DNA of 64,000 bases, from assembly GCF_036373705.1 (NCBI RefSeq), contig NC_089863.1, positions 5,329,357 to 5,393,356 of the forward strand, written 5' to 3'. This stretch comes from Amia ocellicauda. Taxonomy: Eukaryota; Chordata; Actinopteri; Amiiformes; Amiidae. Both the position numbers and the translations under genes were made by a program. The notes under the pieces are model-generated. The model was not told where the DNA came from. It worked only from the letters and a program-made list of their open reading frames with translations, and searched no databases. Each line of letters begins with the position of its first letter. Position 1 is the stretch's first letter. This document shows, in pieces, positions 11,381-26,200 of this stretch.

Positions 11381-14300
11381 TTAGGACTTGCTCTTGGCCA
11401 CAGCCAATCCGATGAGGCCCGCCAGCCCGGCCACGCCCAGGCCGATCCCGCCGACGATCGCCATTCCGACCAGCCCGTCTGCAAAGCATGAACAAATGGA
11501 GATCGTGAGTTCCTCTCGTTCCCGAAGAGCTCGGAAAGAAGGCCAGGTGCAGGGGGATGGTTCTGTGCCCCCAAAGACAGACCGGTCGATAAAGACTGAG
11601 CAGCGGCTGCGCACCTTTCTTCATTGCCTTGTCGATGAGCTTCTCCAGGTCGATGGCCTGCGTGTTGCCCGGCTCCTTCCTCAGCAGCGTGCGGATGTAC
11701 TTCAGAGCCTTCTCGTACTCCTGGGGCCCGGAGAGAGGGAGGGAGAGGAAGGTAGGGAGGGAGCGAGAGAGGGAGAGGAAGGTAGGGAGGGAGCGAGAGA
11801 GGGAGAGGAAGGTAGGGAGGGAATTAAATTGAGTAAAAAATAAAATAAAAAAAAGAGAAGACAATGCTGCTGCCCCCCACTCCAAACCCCAGTCCAGGGA
11901 GGAGCGAATTAAAAGGGACGAGCGGGGCAGAAGGCCAAGAAACAATACTGCGCGTGACTACAATACCAGAGCCTTGTCTCCCGTTCACAAAAGCTCACTC
12001 TCTCCCGCTCTTCTCTCTCTCCCTCTGCCTCCCCCCGACAGGCAAGAAAAGTTCTGGAATTTCCCAAGTGTTAACCCACCCCACACTTCATCGTACGCGC
12101 AGTGTTTGGGCTGCGTTGCCTCATATGGCGTCTCTGCGTTTGTCCGTCTCTCACACACACACACTTCCTCGTATCGAGCTAATCCACACACTGACAAAGC
12201 AAGGACATCAATAAACTCCTTTATCAATAGGACCCAAATCACCTTCAGTCTGTAGTTGGCCACCGCCAGGTAGAACAGATAGTCCCTCTGGTCGTCCTTG
12301 GTCCCCTTTTGCACCAAGTCTGTTGAGAAGAAAGAGGAGGTTTGAATTGCAGGTGCAAGCCTTTACTCTCCCTGCACCCATTCCCCAGAGACAGGACACC
12401 AAACACCCAAGAGAACGAAAATGAGTAAAAATTCATCATGAAATTAACTTTCCCTGACTTGGCAATCTTAAATCTTTATGCTCCGCCCTCTTATGATGCC
12501 CAATTGTATGTGTATTACCCAGGTCAGATTAAATTTACAACTAATATTATTTTATATAGCGTCTTCCATGGTTGGACACCGAAAGCATGTCAGTATTAAA
12601 ATACATACACAAACTATCAGGCAGGAAAAGCCATTAAACCAACAGCACGGCAATATTAAAAGGCATATATTCAGATTTTAAACCGTAAAAGACATAATAA
12701 AAAAAGAGACTGCGATTTGGACTTCGACTGCTGCCTTGAACGCATCATACACAAGTTTGAGACATTTCAAGTAGGGGGAGGGTACAGTCTGTGTGTTTAG
12801 GATCAGTGTGCGTGTGTGTTTGTGGGGGGGGTAGTTCCAGGTAAGAGCAGGAATTTGGCAATGGCAGCGTTTACTTTAGAGCTATGTGCAAGCCGAGTCA
12901 AAAAACAGGTGCGGCCGCAAGGAGGACAGAGGGACAAGGGAAGCCATTGACAGAGCAGAGGTATAGAGCTACAATCCGGAGCACAAAGTAGATCAGACCA
13001 GGGGTAACAAAGCCCAGTGCCGAGGGGGTTTCAGAGGCCTGCCTTACCCTCCAGCAGCCCGACGCCCTTCGTGATGTCCGCGCTGTACTTGCTCCGGATC
13101 AGGCACCAGGCGTACTCAAACTTGGTCTCCTTGGAAATGCTGCCTTTGACCAGCTCGGCGTTGTATTTCTTCTCGAATTTCTGAGAGAGAGGGGAAAAAA
13201 CAACTCAAATTATGAGGGGGGAACTTGTTCTTGCACTTCCTGTCTTTGCTATTCATCAGGGGCGATCACCCTAGAACCTTTACTGAAAAAATCATGTTTA
13301 ACTGTGTGACTGATAAAAAAAAATGGTTCCTTAATAAGATAATACCTGTTCCACAATATTATACTTAACTTAAACCCCCAACTAATTAAAATAATTAAAA
13401 GGCTCCGATCTAGGGAGTTATTTCAATTAAGGATTCAATTAAGTAATTGAGAGCTCGATTGGACCAGAAAACAGCAGGTCAGGGGCTCCTCCAGGACCGG
13501 GGTTGACAACCACTGAACCTACATTTGGTGGAGATGAAATAGTTCTGATTGGATCAGCTATTTTTTAATTTATTTTTATTTAACGATCAAACACGGTGAT
13601 TTCTATCCATCCTACAGGAATGCGCTCTTATCAACACACCTCTAAAAACGGAGAAGAAAATAGAGCCATCTTGTGGACACAGCCCAGCATATCAATAATA
13701 AGACCATACAAATAACTCATTCAATTTCCAATCCCCAAATAGATTACAGTTTTTTAAAGCACTTCTAAAATAAACTTACACTGTTCAAGCACAATGACGT
13801 AATTCGATCGTTTTCTGATGTCATAACTGTCCTTTGCACTAGAACCCCGGAAGAGCCGAGTCTGCACATTATATTGATCAATATAACTTTAACACACATT
13901 TGAATGCCACAGACACTGAAAATGTCCCCCCGTTGACCGACAGAGCAAAACAAAGCCCCTGTCACAACTGTGGGTGAGCTGCAGCCTGGGGAAATGACCG
14001 ACTTGATTAAGGTTTCGGTGAATGGTGGATCCAAAAATAAAATGACATCATTTCAGTCACCTTTTCTATCCATCGATGTAACTTTCAGTGTCTAAAATAC
14101 GCTTTTAAATAAATAATTAAGACTCTTACCGATATTGTAGACTGTAACACAAATACGTGGACCCCATAAACAACACACATTACATATACACATTGCAAGC
14201 TTTGTTGTGGATGTGAAAACATGACGAAATGCTACTTTTATGACGTTTCTTTTGTATGGAATTTTGGCGAGTTTATATTTGGCTACAAAATCGATGTAAT

Positions 14301-14569
14301 TTTAGAGAATATATGAGGGATGTGAAGGTCCAGAGTTGTGGACAGGAGACGGCAATTCAAATTAAAACGACAACGTCACGCCACCCATGTTTATAGTCAC
14401 CCTCCATATTGGCTGATGGCCGCTGTGATCGACCCCCCGTCCCCAACCGGCTCCACGTACAGTTCGCCCCTCGCCGCCGCATATTTTCTGCGGGAGTTGC
14501 CCGCCTTTAGCCCCGCTAACTCACCAGCAGATCCTCGGGAGCCACCACCTCGCTCACGACCGCCTCCAT
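11381..14569 (-). CDS. fis1: mitochondrial fission 1 protein, complete (152 aa)
   Basis: Five exons on the minus strand: 14525-14569, 13048-13180, 12243-12319, 11615-11720 and 11381-11478. All introns are GT-AG and phases agree. The sum is 459 nt, 152 residues plus TAA, the length of human FIS1. Read-out includes the start MEAVVSEVVAPEDLL, the TPR-like parts KFEYAWCLIRSKY, RDYLFYLAVANYRLK and EYEKALKYIRTLLR, and a C-terminal anchor VAGLAGLIGLAVAKSKS. FIS1 is a tail-anchored protein of the outer mitochondrial and peroxisomal membranes. It helps recruit fission factors and takes part in mitophagy. The C-terminal hydrophobic helix (about 123-145) with a short basic tail is intact. It lies upstream of the claudin gene on the same strand, as CLDN15 and FIS1 do in other vertebrates. 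Confidence 0.96.
11731..11820. repeat. 30-bp tandem repeat, three units
   Basis: Three 30-bp units ending GAGGAAGGTAGGGAGG in fis1 intron 3, starting about 10 bp past the exon 4 acceptor side. Confidence 0.9.
13340..13510 (-). repeat. interspersed repeat (CCTGGTCCTGGAG family)
   Basis: In fis1 intron 1. On the minus strand it reads as a match to the repeat at 50670-50900: a CCGGTCCTGGAGGAGCCCC head, GCTGTTTTCTGGTCC, then GAGCTCTCAATTACTTAATT and a TAATTATTTTAATTAG tail. Further pieces of the family lie near 20000, 42240 and 44100. SINE- or MITE-like; family not named. Confidence 0.55.
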
Positions 14570-14573
14570 GTCC

Positions 14574-14700
14574 CCGGAAGTGTGTCGCTCGGGCGGCGGA
14601 AATGGCCGTGTCATGTGATCCGCGACTTCCGGTTTAGCAGGCAAGGGAGGCGCCGTATTGTCGCGATAACAGCCGCAATTCACAGTGACAGTGATGACGT
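14574..14700. promoter_or_regulatory. fis1 promoter region with paired ETS-like sites and CRE-like site
   Basis: GC-rich DNA directly upstream of the fis1 start codon. It has CCGGAAGT at 14574-14581 and its inverse ACTTCCGG at 14625-14632, both ETS/GABP-type core motifs common at promoters of mitochondrial genes. TGACGT lies at 14695-14700. No TATA box seen. The first ETS motif lies five bases from the ATG, so it may be in the 5' UTR. Confidence 0.5.
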
Positions 14701-14761
14701 ACCCACAAACACAATTACGCAATTGACGCAAACTCTGCACATCTGTACTTTTTCTAATATA

Positions 14762-14838
14762 CAGCTCTGGAAAAAACTGAGACCACGCCAAGTTCAGAAA
14801 TCAATGTTAAGTGGTCTCTTAATTTGTTTCCAGAGCTG
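14762..14838. mobile_element. 77-bp Tc1/mariner-type MITE
   Basis: Starts CAGCTCTGGAAAAAA and ends TTTCCAGAGCTG, flanked on both sides by TA, the Tc1/mariner target duplication. Inside, GAGACCAC and GTGGTCTC extend the inverted pairing. It lies about 190 bp upstream of the fis1 start. Confidence 0.75.
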
Positions 14839-14927
14839 TATAGTGTTCCCTCCTTAACATCACATGCTATTTACATAAATCCACGTTCAGTTCACTTAGT
14901 AGTTAGAAATTACATAAGACTGCAATG

Positions 14928-14929
<2 letters not shown>

Positions 14930-14983
<54 letters not shown>

Positions 14984-15300
14984 CCAGGGGGACTTACAGT
15001 TCACACAAGAATAATTTCAAAACATTATACAAGTGCTGTAAAAAAACAGCACTAAACATGAGCAGAATGAGCTAACAAGCGCCGACTCAATACAGTTCAG
15101 TCACGGTATGTGCTAAAGGGAGGGTGTGTAGGGGGTAGTGTTCCTATGTTATTATTTATTTATTTAACAGACACCCTTGTTCAGAGTGACTTACAAAATG
15201 TAAGCACAATACAAAGTGCTATTAAACAGAGCAATTCAAGGCATAATACATTTAACTAATTCACAATTGACACAAGTATATACAAGATATACAGCAAACA
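14930..15300 (-). repeat. (TTA)n run and L2-type 3' tail
   Basis: A (TTA)n run (about 14930-14979) and, from about 15142, a reversed L2-type tail: TTATTTATTTAACAGACACCC..TTCAGAGTGACTTACA, then an AT-rich body related to 39650-39870. Confidence 0.6.
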
Positions 15301-15544
15301 ATATATAAGTTCTTACATCCTAGAATGAAAATGCTGGTAAGTTCTCACTCCCTCAGCCTCCTCCATCCCTACGTTCCTGCTCCCTCTCTCCTCTCTATCC
15401 CTCCCTCTCTTCCTCTGCTTTCTCCCACCACTCTCTCTCTCCATTTCACTCTCTGCCAGAGGGTGTTGCACCCCCAAGTGAAGGGAGACCAAGCTGGGGT
15501 GTCTGTTTTTTTATTCTGTGTGGGAGCCCTGGGGGGCCAGGTTG

Positions 15545-17636
<2,092 letters not shown>

Positions 17637-18282
17637 GTCAATCAGTCGATGGTCCAGTCACGGTTGCACTGGATCCACACGCAACGAGAGCTTCCTATGC
17701 CAAACTCACAAACGGAAAAGCATGTACTATCATTTGAGGATATGTTGCTAGTTTATATTTCGGTTGCAATGTACCGTAGCTTTCGCGCATGTATACAAAT
17801 CTCTCAAATCATGACTGTATGCATTTTCATGAACATTATTCAACACAAGGGGCTGAATTAAAAGTACAGCGTACGGTCCCAGTCACCCGTGCGCTGCGGC
17901 TCAGCAGTGATAATAGGTTTATTTGTGACGTCGATGGACACGCCCACCCAATTGGCAACACTGTAGTGGACGTGTACAGTATGACGTACCTCTTGGTGTC
18001 GGCCTCGCCCCCTTTACCGTACACTCTCGTATGCAACTCGCTGGCAACACAAAAACGCACTTTAAAGCAGTGGTGGACACTGTACAGCCGGTATTAAATT
18101 GTTCAGCACAGTCTAGTACAGCAGGGTCTCCAGGATTAAAATGAACAATCACAAACAACAGATATAACTGTCTACTTGAAGTGCTTTATTTATCAAATTG
18201 TTCATTTCTTCATTATGCCGATTATTAGTTATGCTACATTAAAACAAAAAAAGGTGGGACTGAGGGATGGAAGGAAGGAAGG

Positions 18283-21200
18283 TCAGTCCTTGGGCGCTGC
18301 CTCTGCCAGTGTGTCTAGGGCATCCCCCTCGAAGCGCAGCACGCGCCAGCCCTCGGTACCGGAGAGGTCCTGGGCCCCGAGCCGGAGGTAGAACTCCATT
18401 GAGGGTGTGTTCCAGTCCAGCACGGTGAATTGCAGACGGCAACACCGCTGCTCCCGGCTGATCTGCGACGTACCACACAACAACGACAATCAACAACCAC
18501 TACAATCAGACAAACACAAGCAACATTTAAAAATACAACAAAATAAGATATTGACGCAGTTTTTATTGCTCATGTCGATTTAATACAGAGCCCGGAAAAA
18601 GGACAGCACCATTGAAAACACAGTTCAAAAACAGAGGATAAAATCCAGACTAAAAACCCATACAACGTCAGCTGAGGTCAACAATACCGGAGGCAATGTA
18701 TACAATTATCTGTGATTGTAATCAAATTATCATTATTACTAGTAGCTGCAGTGTTACAGTAAATTGTCAGTGGTCTATTCTATTGGACACCGATAACTCT
18801 GTAACAGCCTCTTGTCTTCTGTGAGGTATTTTGTGGGCAGACAGTGTAGCTACCCCAGTACAGAGGTAACAGTCTATAGCAGGTGTTTAAAAGGCCAGTC
18901 CTGGAGACTCAGAAGACACTACAGCCACCACAGGACTTCAGCCGGACACCCCATGTCAGTGTGATCGATCTGTACTGAAGCACAACTGAGGGCTTGCGAA
19001 TAATCACACTTGAAGGACACAAAACTCACAAGTCATTCATTTACTCATGTTCAATATTCACATATCGTACAGTGTGAAGTTCTGAACTATGTCTTGCACT
19101 ACCACAGTCTACATCTCTGAGACTCAATACACATCATACACACACACACACAAGTATTTTCTCAATTGTAAAGCTTGTACATTGCCTTGCAGAGTTGTAG
19201 CGATTAATCTACACATAAATAATAAACAGAATATAAATAAAATACACTTGCTTATGTAACAATACATGACAATTTTGTAAATGAGACCTTTCAAATTTGC
19301 ACTGGAGATAAAGGCATACAAACGATCCATTAATGAACTGTACAAAACAATGATAACAGCGACGGAAATCAACACCGAGAACAGTGAAGTTCCAGAGTGA
19401 AACCAAGTGGTCGCTGACTTATTCCTGAATAAAGACTAGCCTAGAGGGTGCTGTGAGGGAGCACTGGGATCACTTTCTGTTTTATAGTTTCTGAAATTAT
19501 GCCTGGATATGAAAGAGAGATGGGGGGACAGAGAGACTAAGAGACAGACGGGAAGATAAAAAGAGGAGAGAGGACAGAACAGAACAGCAGAGACAGAGGA
19601 CAGGGAGGGAGTCAGCGACAGAGCCCAGACGGCTCAGAGGTGGGGGGCTCAGTTCTCGCCCTCCCCCCCAGCCAGGCACCGCAGTTCGGCCCCATTGCAG
19701 CGCATGCAGTGGTAGCCCATCCTGGTGGTGAGGTCCCAGCAGCCCTGGCTGTGGTAGAAGTCCCGGGACGCTTTGTTCCAGTCCAACACCGTGAAGTCCA
19801 GCTGCGCACAGCCCGCCTCCTGGCCCACCTGCCCCCCAGGGGGACACAAAACACACACAGCCCACACTGAGGGTAAGGGCCACACTGTGAATCCCCCCCA
19901 GTCAGTTGTCAGCAGTTCACTCTTTCTTTCTTTTGCTGATGCCCCTGAGTGATGTATGTATATCTACAATATATACACAAACACACACACAACTCAGCCC
20001 TGGTCCTGGAGGCCCCGCTGCCCCGCTGGTCTTTGTTGCAGCCATTGAGCTCAATGACGTCATGGAGAACTGAACTCATCCTCGGCTTCATTTGAAACCA
20101 CTTCGCTGACACAGCGTATGAGAATTCGAGGGCCTGATATCGCTTGACATTGAACTCAAGATCTCCCAAACAATAAATATATTTTAAAGCTAAAGGCTCA
20201 ATGCAGTATCCGAAAGCTCGATTTGAACATAAACCGGCAGGGCAGCCCCCTCCAGGACCAGGGAGGAGAGACACTGATGTACACACTTACTTGGGCCACT
20301 CTCTTCAGCAGCGCCTTGCCTATGCCCTTTCCTGTAATAGGATGAAGCAGAAATATTAAATAATGTATTATTTAATAATTTAGTTAGTTTTGAGAAAAGT
20401 AAGTATGCTTAAAATAATGATTACCTTTTTTAAATATTATAAAAAACTGTTCCTTTTAAACATTTTCTCTTTTATTTTACAACTAAAATAGTGCATCTAA
20501 ACGGATCTACCGTCGTCAACACATTATTCAAGGTGAGCCTTACTGCAGCTAAGGAATATGTGCTTTGTTTGATTTTTAACTCACTTTTGTGGATTTTAAC
20601 ATATTACCTAACATAGACTGCACATTTCTTAAACAGCTATGTGATCTATCTATGCAAGGCATGAGTTTTGCTAATGTTTGATATTGTACGGATTTAAAAA
20701 TGTTTTTTCCCCGTAACGAATCCGTGCATAGTGGATCAAACATAGCGGGGAATATCTGAACCTGTACCTACAAGTTACTTTTGAAATGTCTGCATATATT
20801 ACGGGGTGATGGATGTAAAAGAGTTGTATATGTTCCGACCACAGGCAAACACCAGAGTTCTGCAGCGTCTACAAAAAGGGTCCAATAATCTTGGCTTTGG
20901 TGGTCTTTGCGGGACCCTCTAATGGACACGCGTGGCCAAGAGCACGCCCCACTCACCTCGGAATTCAGGCATGACGTACAGATCTTCCATGTACAGCGCC
21001 TTCCCCTTCCAACTGCTGTAGCTGTAGAAGTACAGCGCGTAGCCCACCTTGGTGTGCCCTGCCCACAGATATGGGGACAATCAATCAGTCAATCAGAATT
21101 CATATAGCGCCCTCCAAGTACAGGGGGGACTTTACAATGCAAAACAGCGAGACCGAGAGAATGACAAGGACGCCTCTTACCGTCTTTGCTCTTGTTCTCG

Positions 21201-22743
21201 TCAGACACCTCGGCTATCAGGAGCTTGAAGAACGGGTGGTCAGAGAAGCCGTCCTGCTCCAGCTCTGGGGGAGTTGAAGCCGAGGGGTTATGGACAGCAT
21301 AGAGGCAGAGCAGGACTCAGGCCATTCGGGTTGGAGGGCCTTTCCAGCTCTGCTTCTCAGACCCCATTACAGACCAGAGGACGCTGTTTCATTTAATTAC
21401 ATAATTTGTTTTTCCAACTCTGCTTTCCTAGTGGATTACCATAACGGGGCCTGGACAGTTTACATTATTTACGATGTCACTTATTCGATATCCAGGTAAT
21501 CTGACACAGCCAGGTAACAGAGTTTGAGGTTTCTGACCCACACAGGCCACCCCCCGGCCCTGAAAACCCACGTATGTTCAAATTCCTTACCTTTGTGAGA
21601 TATCTTAACTTGCTCAGGCAGTTTCTCATAAACAGCCAGTTCCTGTCAATAAAAAAGGAGATGGTGGAGGAGGCTAGTAGAGCATTTTGTTATTTATCGT
21701 TCACTGTACTGAGTTCTGCAGTTAGCGATTGGATTTAAGTGTAAAAGAGGTTCACATATTAATACATTCTGCATGCCAGACCCACATGTATTCTTCTTAT
21801 AGGTCTAAATGCTTTTATTACCATCTTTTCCTCTAAAAAGCTGCACACATATAAATAAATGTATGCAATTCCAACTTGAATAACTTGTTTAAAAGGAGCA
21901 AGAGCACCTGTCATTGTGAGTTAGTCCAGAGGTCGGCTGTTTAAGACTTACAGCGACCTATTGGTTTGCGACTATGCATAGTTAGTAGTTTTTTGTCTTT
22001 TCATTTAGACCCGTAATCGGATGTAATCTATAACTGGTTCAGTTATGATTTAACACATGGTTCAGGGATAGGTTACTTAGTAGAAGCACAAAAACCGTCC
22101 AATATATTAAAAAAGCCATCTCACGCATAAATAACACAAAAACATAAGACTGGATTGCGCGACTGAAACAACCTAGCCATAATAATTATACTAATATTAT
22201 AAGAATAATATTTAGACATATTATCCAGTAAAGTTTTGCTGCTGAGCTGAGCTGACAGGCGTGCGTCTGATTTGTGCCAAAATACAAAATGTTGAAAACA
22301 ATATCGGGGTATTGCATTTCAGCATGTGGCTCATTACATTTTCGTGCCATAATGAAATACAACACACACGTTTTATTGGTCGTCCCTGCTGAATTGCTGG
22401 TCAGCATCATAGTATTTTGATGCCACAATTAAATATACCACACATAATGTTCATCAACAATCCATAATCAATATTGTTTTAGCCTAGAATTCGTTACATT
22501 GCTAAAAGCAGCACGCTGGTGGTACTAAATGTAATTGCAATACAATGCGTCAAAGCCCAGTGTCAGAGCTGCACAGATTTATGTTGCGCAGATTTCGCAG
22601 ATCTGCAGCATGCCACCGTTACCATTGGTGGAGTGGCGCAGATCTGCGGGAACCTCTGTCTCTCTGCCTGCCCTGCTCACCATGATCATGCGGGACACGT
22701 CCGTGCAGTCCCCGGCCTGGCCTTCCCGTATCGTGAAGTCCAT
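18283..22743 (-). CDS. SAT2-like polyamine/thialysine N-acetyltransferase, copy A, with two alternative last exons
   Basis: Exons on the minus strand: 22681-22743, 21591-21642, 21181-21264, 20957-21058, 20291-20331, then either 19649-19828 (6a) or 18283-18462 (6b). Either choice gives 522 nt, 173 aa, close to SAT1/SAT2 (170-171 aa). Read-out: MDFTIREGQAGDCTDVSRMIM, ELAVYEKLPEQVKIS, HPFFKLLIAEVSDENKSK, GYALYFYSYSSWKGKALYMEDLYV, MPEFRGKGIGKALLKRVAQ. The R-G-K-G-I-G stretch is the acetyl-CoA binding motif A of GNAT enzymes. Exon 6b ends in GAQDLSGTEGWRVLRFEG, canonical SAT; 6a ends in GCWDLTTRMGYHCMRCNGAE. The family acetylates spermidine/spermine or thialysine in the cytosol. A poly(A) signal lies on the minus strand at 18186-18191. 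SAT1 versus SAT2 assignment is from memory. Confidence 0.88.
20055..20062. promoter_or_regulatory. full CRE (TGACGTCA) in SAT copy A intron 5
   Basis: Perfect palindromic TGACGTCA in context CTCAATGACGTCA. The same site and context recur in intron 5 of copy B (51945-51952). It could be functional or simply carried along by the duplicated intron. Confidence 0.35.
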
Positions 22744-22749
22744 GTGTCC

Positions 22750-23240
22750 CTCTGTTCGCTCAGCCCGCGGCTCTCCGCCCCCAGAGCCCGTGTGTGACCA
22801 GCAACCCACGCAGCTCCTCTCCTCCAGAGTCGGGCTGTACCATCACCACACCACGGGGGAGGAAGGGGGCAATGGATCCGTCCAGCTGGAGCCGGGGGGT
22901 GGGGGGTTGCTGACATTGTTCTGCAGAGTTACTTCTTCATTCTTGGATTCTTTTGTTGTATTATTTGGGGCAGCCCCTGGTGGGATGTATATAATTGAAA
23001 ATGCTGGGGATTTAAATTATTATAACTTAGGGGGGGTTATAAGTATAGTTAATAATGAATGTCTAGAAAAATAGAGATTTTGGCAAGGTCGGGATGTCGT
23101 GCGCTAGTGGCTGTGTAGGCCTACAGTAAGGCACATGACTAGATCCTCAGACTTTCTGCTTCAAAATGATGATTTTTGCAGCAACACATAATTTAAATCA
23201 TTATAATTCGTGTGTTTAATGTGTTGATTCCCGGATAAAC
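22750..23240. other. SAT copy A upstream flank
   Basis: GC-rich for about 200 bp beyond the start codon (a likely promoter), then AT-rich DNA up to the LTR element. No TATA box or further exon recognised. Confidence 0.4.
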
Positions 23241-23242
23241 TA

Positions 23243-26200
23243 TGTGCAAGGGGCTAGAATAATCCCCTTACTTAAAATGTTGTGTTTATGTTTTTCTTAA
23301 TTATCTATGTTCTAATCAGTGTTATTGATGATGTCCAATCACTGTATCTGCAGATTAAATTCGCAGGGAATTGTGGGTGCAGGTGAAAGGACGGGAAAGT
23401 TCGAGAAGGTTCGCAGTTTGTAGCGGGTTGAGATGAGGGAGCTGTGATTCCTGCAGCCCGCTCATCAGAGTTGTTTATTAAGATACATCATTTTATTGAA
23501 GTATAGGAAATAAAATTCGTACAGGTCGCTGCCGTGTTTTCATAAAAAAAAAATATATATATATTATTATTATTATTCATTTATCAAAATATTGGATGGA
23601 AGATGATTTAAACATTTTAAAAATCCTGTGGCTCTTATTATCAAAACCATTCCAGTGATTAACTATACAAATAGTACACTGGCCCGAGCTCCTGTGTACC
23701 ATCCCTAGCCGATCTAGAGGTATACAGTCCAGGAAGATATTTTAAAAGCGCCTGGGTTTTCTAACTTTCCCCGCCATATGTAGTGAGATAAAATTGTGCT
23801 CACATATATTTGGCGTCATGAACAGAATCGGCCTAAGTGTGTTTTGCCACGTTGTATATCGCTGTTAGGTCTGCCTAAATTGTAAAAATGGAGGAGCTAC
23901 AAGTACAGGATGCTGAGTTGCAGCAAAAACAGTGCACAGAAAGAGAGATATTTGGAGCAAGCAGGGGCAATACATCAAGCCAGGCTAGGGCAGCGCGAGG
24001 CACTGTCTTTAGCAAAAGTCATGATGGAACAGCAGACGGCTGCACAGAAATTGTCCTCTGCTCTTTATATACAGAGGGATAGGAAAATGTTGGATTTTTG
24101 TGACTTTTTGTGATTTTGTGTGATTATGCTGACATTTAATGAGCTCATGCAGGGAGCAATCACTTGGTCAGAGGAAGAGGAGGCTCCAGCAGATGGACTA
24201 CTCAGAAATAATGTTAGAACAAAGCAGGGGGGGTGTAAATGTGACATCTGCAGGGGGATGCCCACCCATGTTATGTCTAGAGAGTTTAAATGAGGCCATA
24301 CATAAATTAGCTGCACAATAAGAAGAAATACTTGAGTGGGCACGTGCTGAGAGGAGTGAACACCTCACCAAGGTCGATATGTGCACCACTGAGAGATAGC
24401 CAGGGGCATTAAATATGCTACATTTGCAATAAACCTGGACACACTAGCACAGCATGTCCTTCAAGTGGAAATTCAGAGGAACAAAACAAGATTAAGGCAG
24501 CACCGAAAGAGAAGGTGACACAACAGCAACCTCATGTCAAGGGGAGAGTAGCTACTCTTAGGTCAGCTGTGGTCAAGTGTCAGTCGGGGGAATGTGATAA
24601 TGATGGATTAAGGGTTATAGGTGTATCAAGTGATTTCTGCAAGGGGGCTTTTGGGAACTGTTTCACAGTGCAAGTCTTAATTGGAGGGGCTGGAACAGTC
24701 TGCCTTGTAGATACAGGCTCAGAGGTTGCAACAATTAATGAGACTTTCTTTAAGGAACATCTGGAAGCCGGAGATTCACTTCTTCGGAAAGCTCAGTGGG
24801 TGCAGCTGACGGCAGCCATTGGATTCGAAATTCCTGTGTTGGGCTGCCTTGACGTTGACATAGAGTGCATGGGTAGGGTGCTGCCCGGCAAATGTGTTTT
24901 TGTCACTAAAGACACTGCACTAACTAATGAAACAGGTTTGATACAATGTGTACTGGGAGTGGATATAATTGGTGAGCTTAAGAAGGTGTTGTTTGTTGAT
25001 GGTAACATGAAAACTGATGTCCGCCACAGCCAGAAGGTGTATCTGTGGCCGCAGAGGAGGGAGGTATATGGAAAGTCCTCCAGAGAAGTGAAGGGCAGAA
25101 TTCAGTGAGAAGACGTAAGTTGCCACCAGAGAACGGAATTGATGTGTCAGGTTGCTCGTGGTCAGAAATGTGTGAGTTACAACACCAGGATGCAGATATT
25201 GGCCCCGTACTGAAGGCTATTGGGAAAAACATCAGACCTAGAAAGAGGGAACTGGAATTCTGGAGCCGTAGTTGTAAGAAGTTGTTAGGGCAGTGGGGGA
25301 GATCGAAGGTACAGAGAGGTGTGCTTTGTGTAACCCTCGAAATGGTGAGGAAATATGGCAATTAATAGTGCCGGAGCCTTTACAGTTCCAAGTCTATGAA
25401 TCCAAACAAGACTTTGGAGGTCATGCCGGAGAACGGAGCATATTGGAGGCCGTGTGTCTCAGCTACTATTGGCCATCGATGAGTGATGATGTCCAGGCCT
25501 GGGTTAAGAAATACAGGAGATGTGCGCTTGCAAAAGCTGTTTTCCATTACACTCGAGCAACTGCCCAGGGCCGTGAAAGGATGCCCAGGATTGTAAAGAT
25601 GTTGGTGCCTTAATGAGACCAGGAGAGCGTGTGTTGTTACACAACCACAAGTTTTGTGGTCATAATAAAATACAGGATAAATGGGAACCCTTGCCCATCT
25701 GTAAACTGAATTGTTATTGCAGACACCGGCTGTAGAGACAGGTGGTGATATTGTAGACCGGATCCGCGTCATTGATCATGGCGACCGATTACATGGTGGT
25801 TCTGAGAGTGGGAGCAGCCATGTCTCGGAGAACGACAGGGGTTTGAGATCCGTCTCTCCTGACACTATAAGTAGTGAAACTGGTGTCAAGGAGGAAACTG
25901 CCCCAGAACTGAGACGTTCAAATAGGGCTGTTATTTCATTAAGATCTCATGAAGATTATGTGACTAGATACAATTGCTAGGTGGTAAAATAGGTCTGACT
26001 TAATGCACAGCTTAAAAAAATGTATTAAAATGTAAGCATGTTAAAGTGGTGTTCAGATATTGTAGTGTTTATGTCTTCATCTTTTCATAATTCTGTGAAG
26101 GCTGTGTGGGCCGAAATACCAAGGATGATAGTTATTCAAGCAAGGGGGAATGTAAGGCACTAGAATGATCCCCTTACTTAAAATATGGTGTTTATATTTT

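Noticed and set aside
25045-25980. Host genes within the 23-26 kb stretch
   Set aside because: The reading frames carry a zinc knuckle, VDTG protease motif and integrase-like fingers between two LTRs; they belong to the fossil retroelement.
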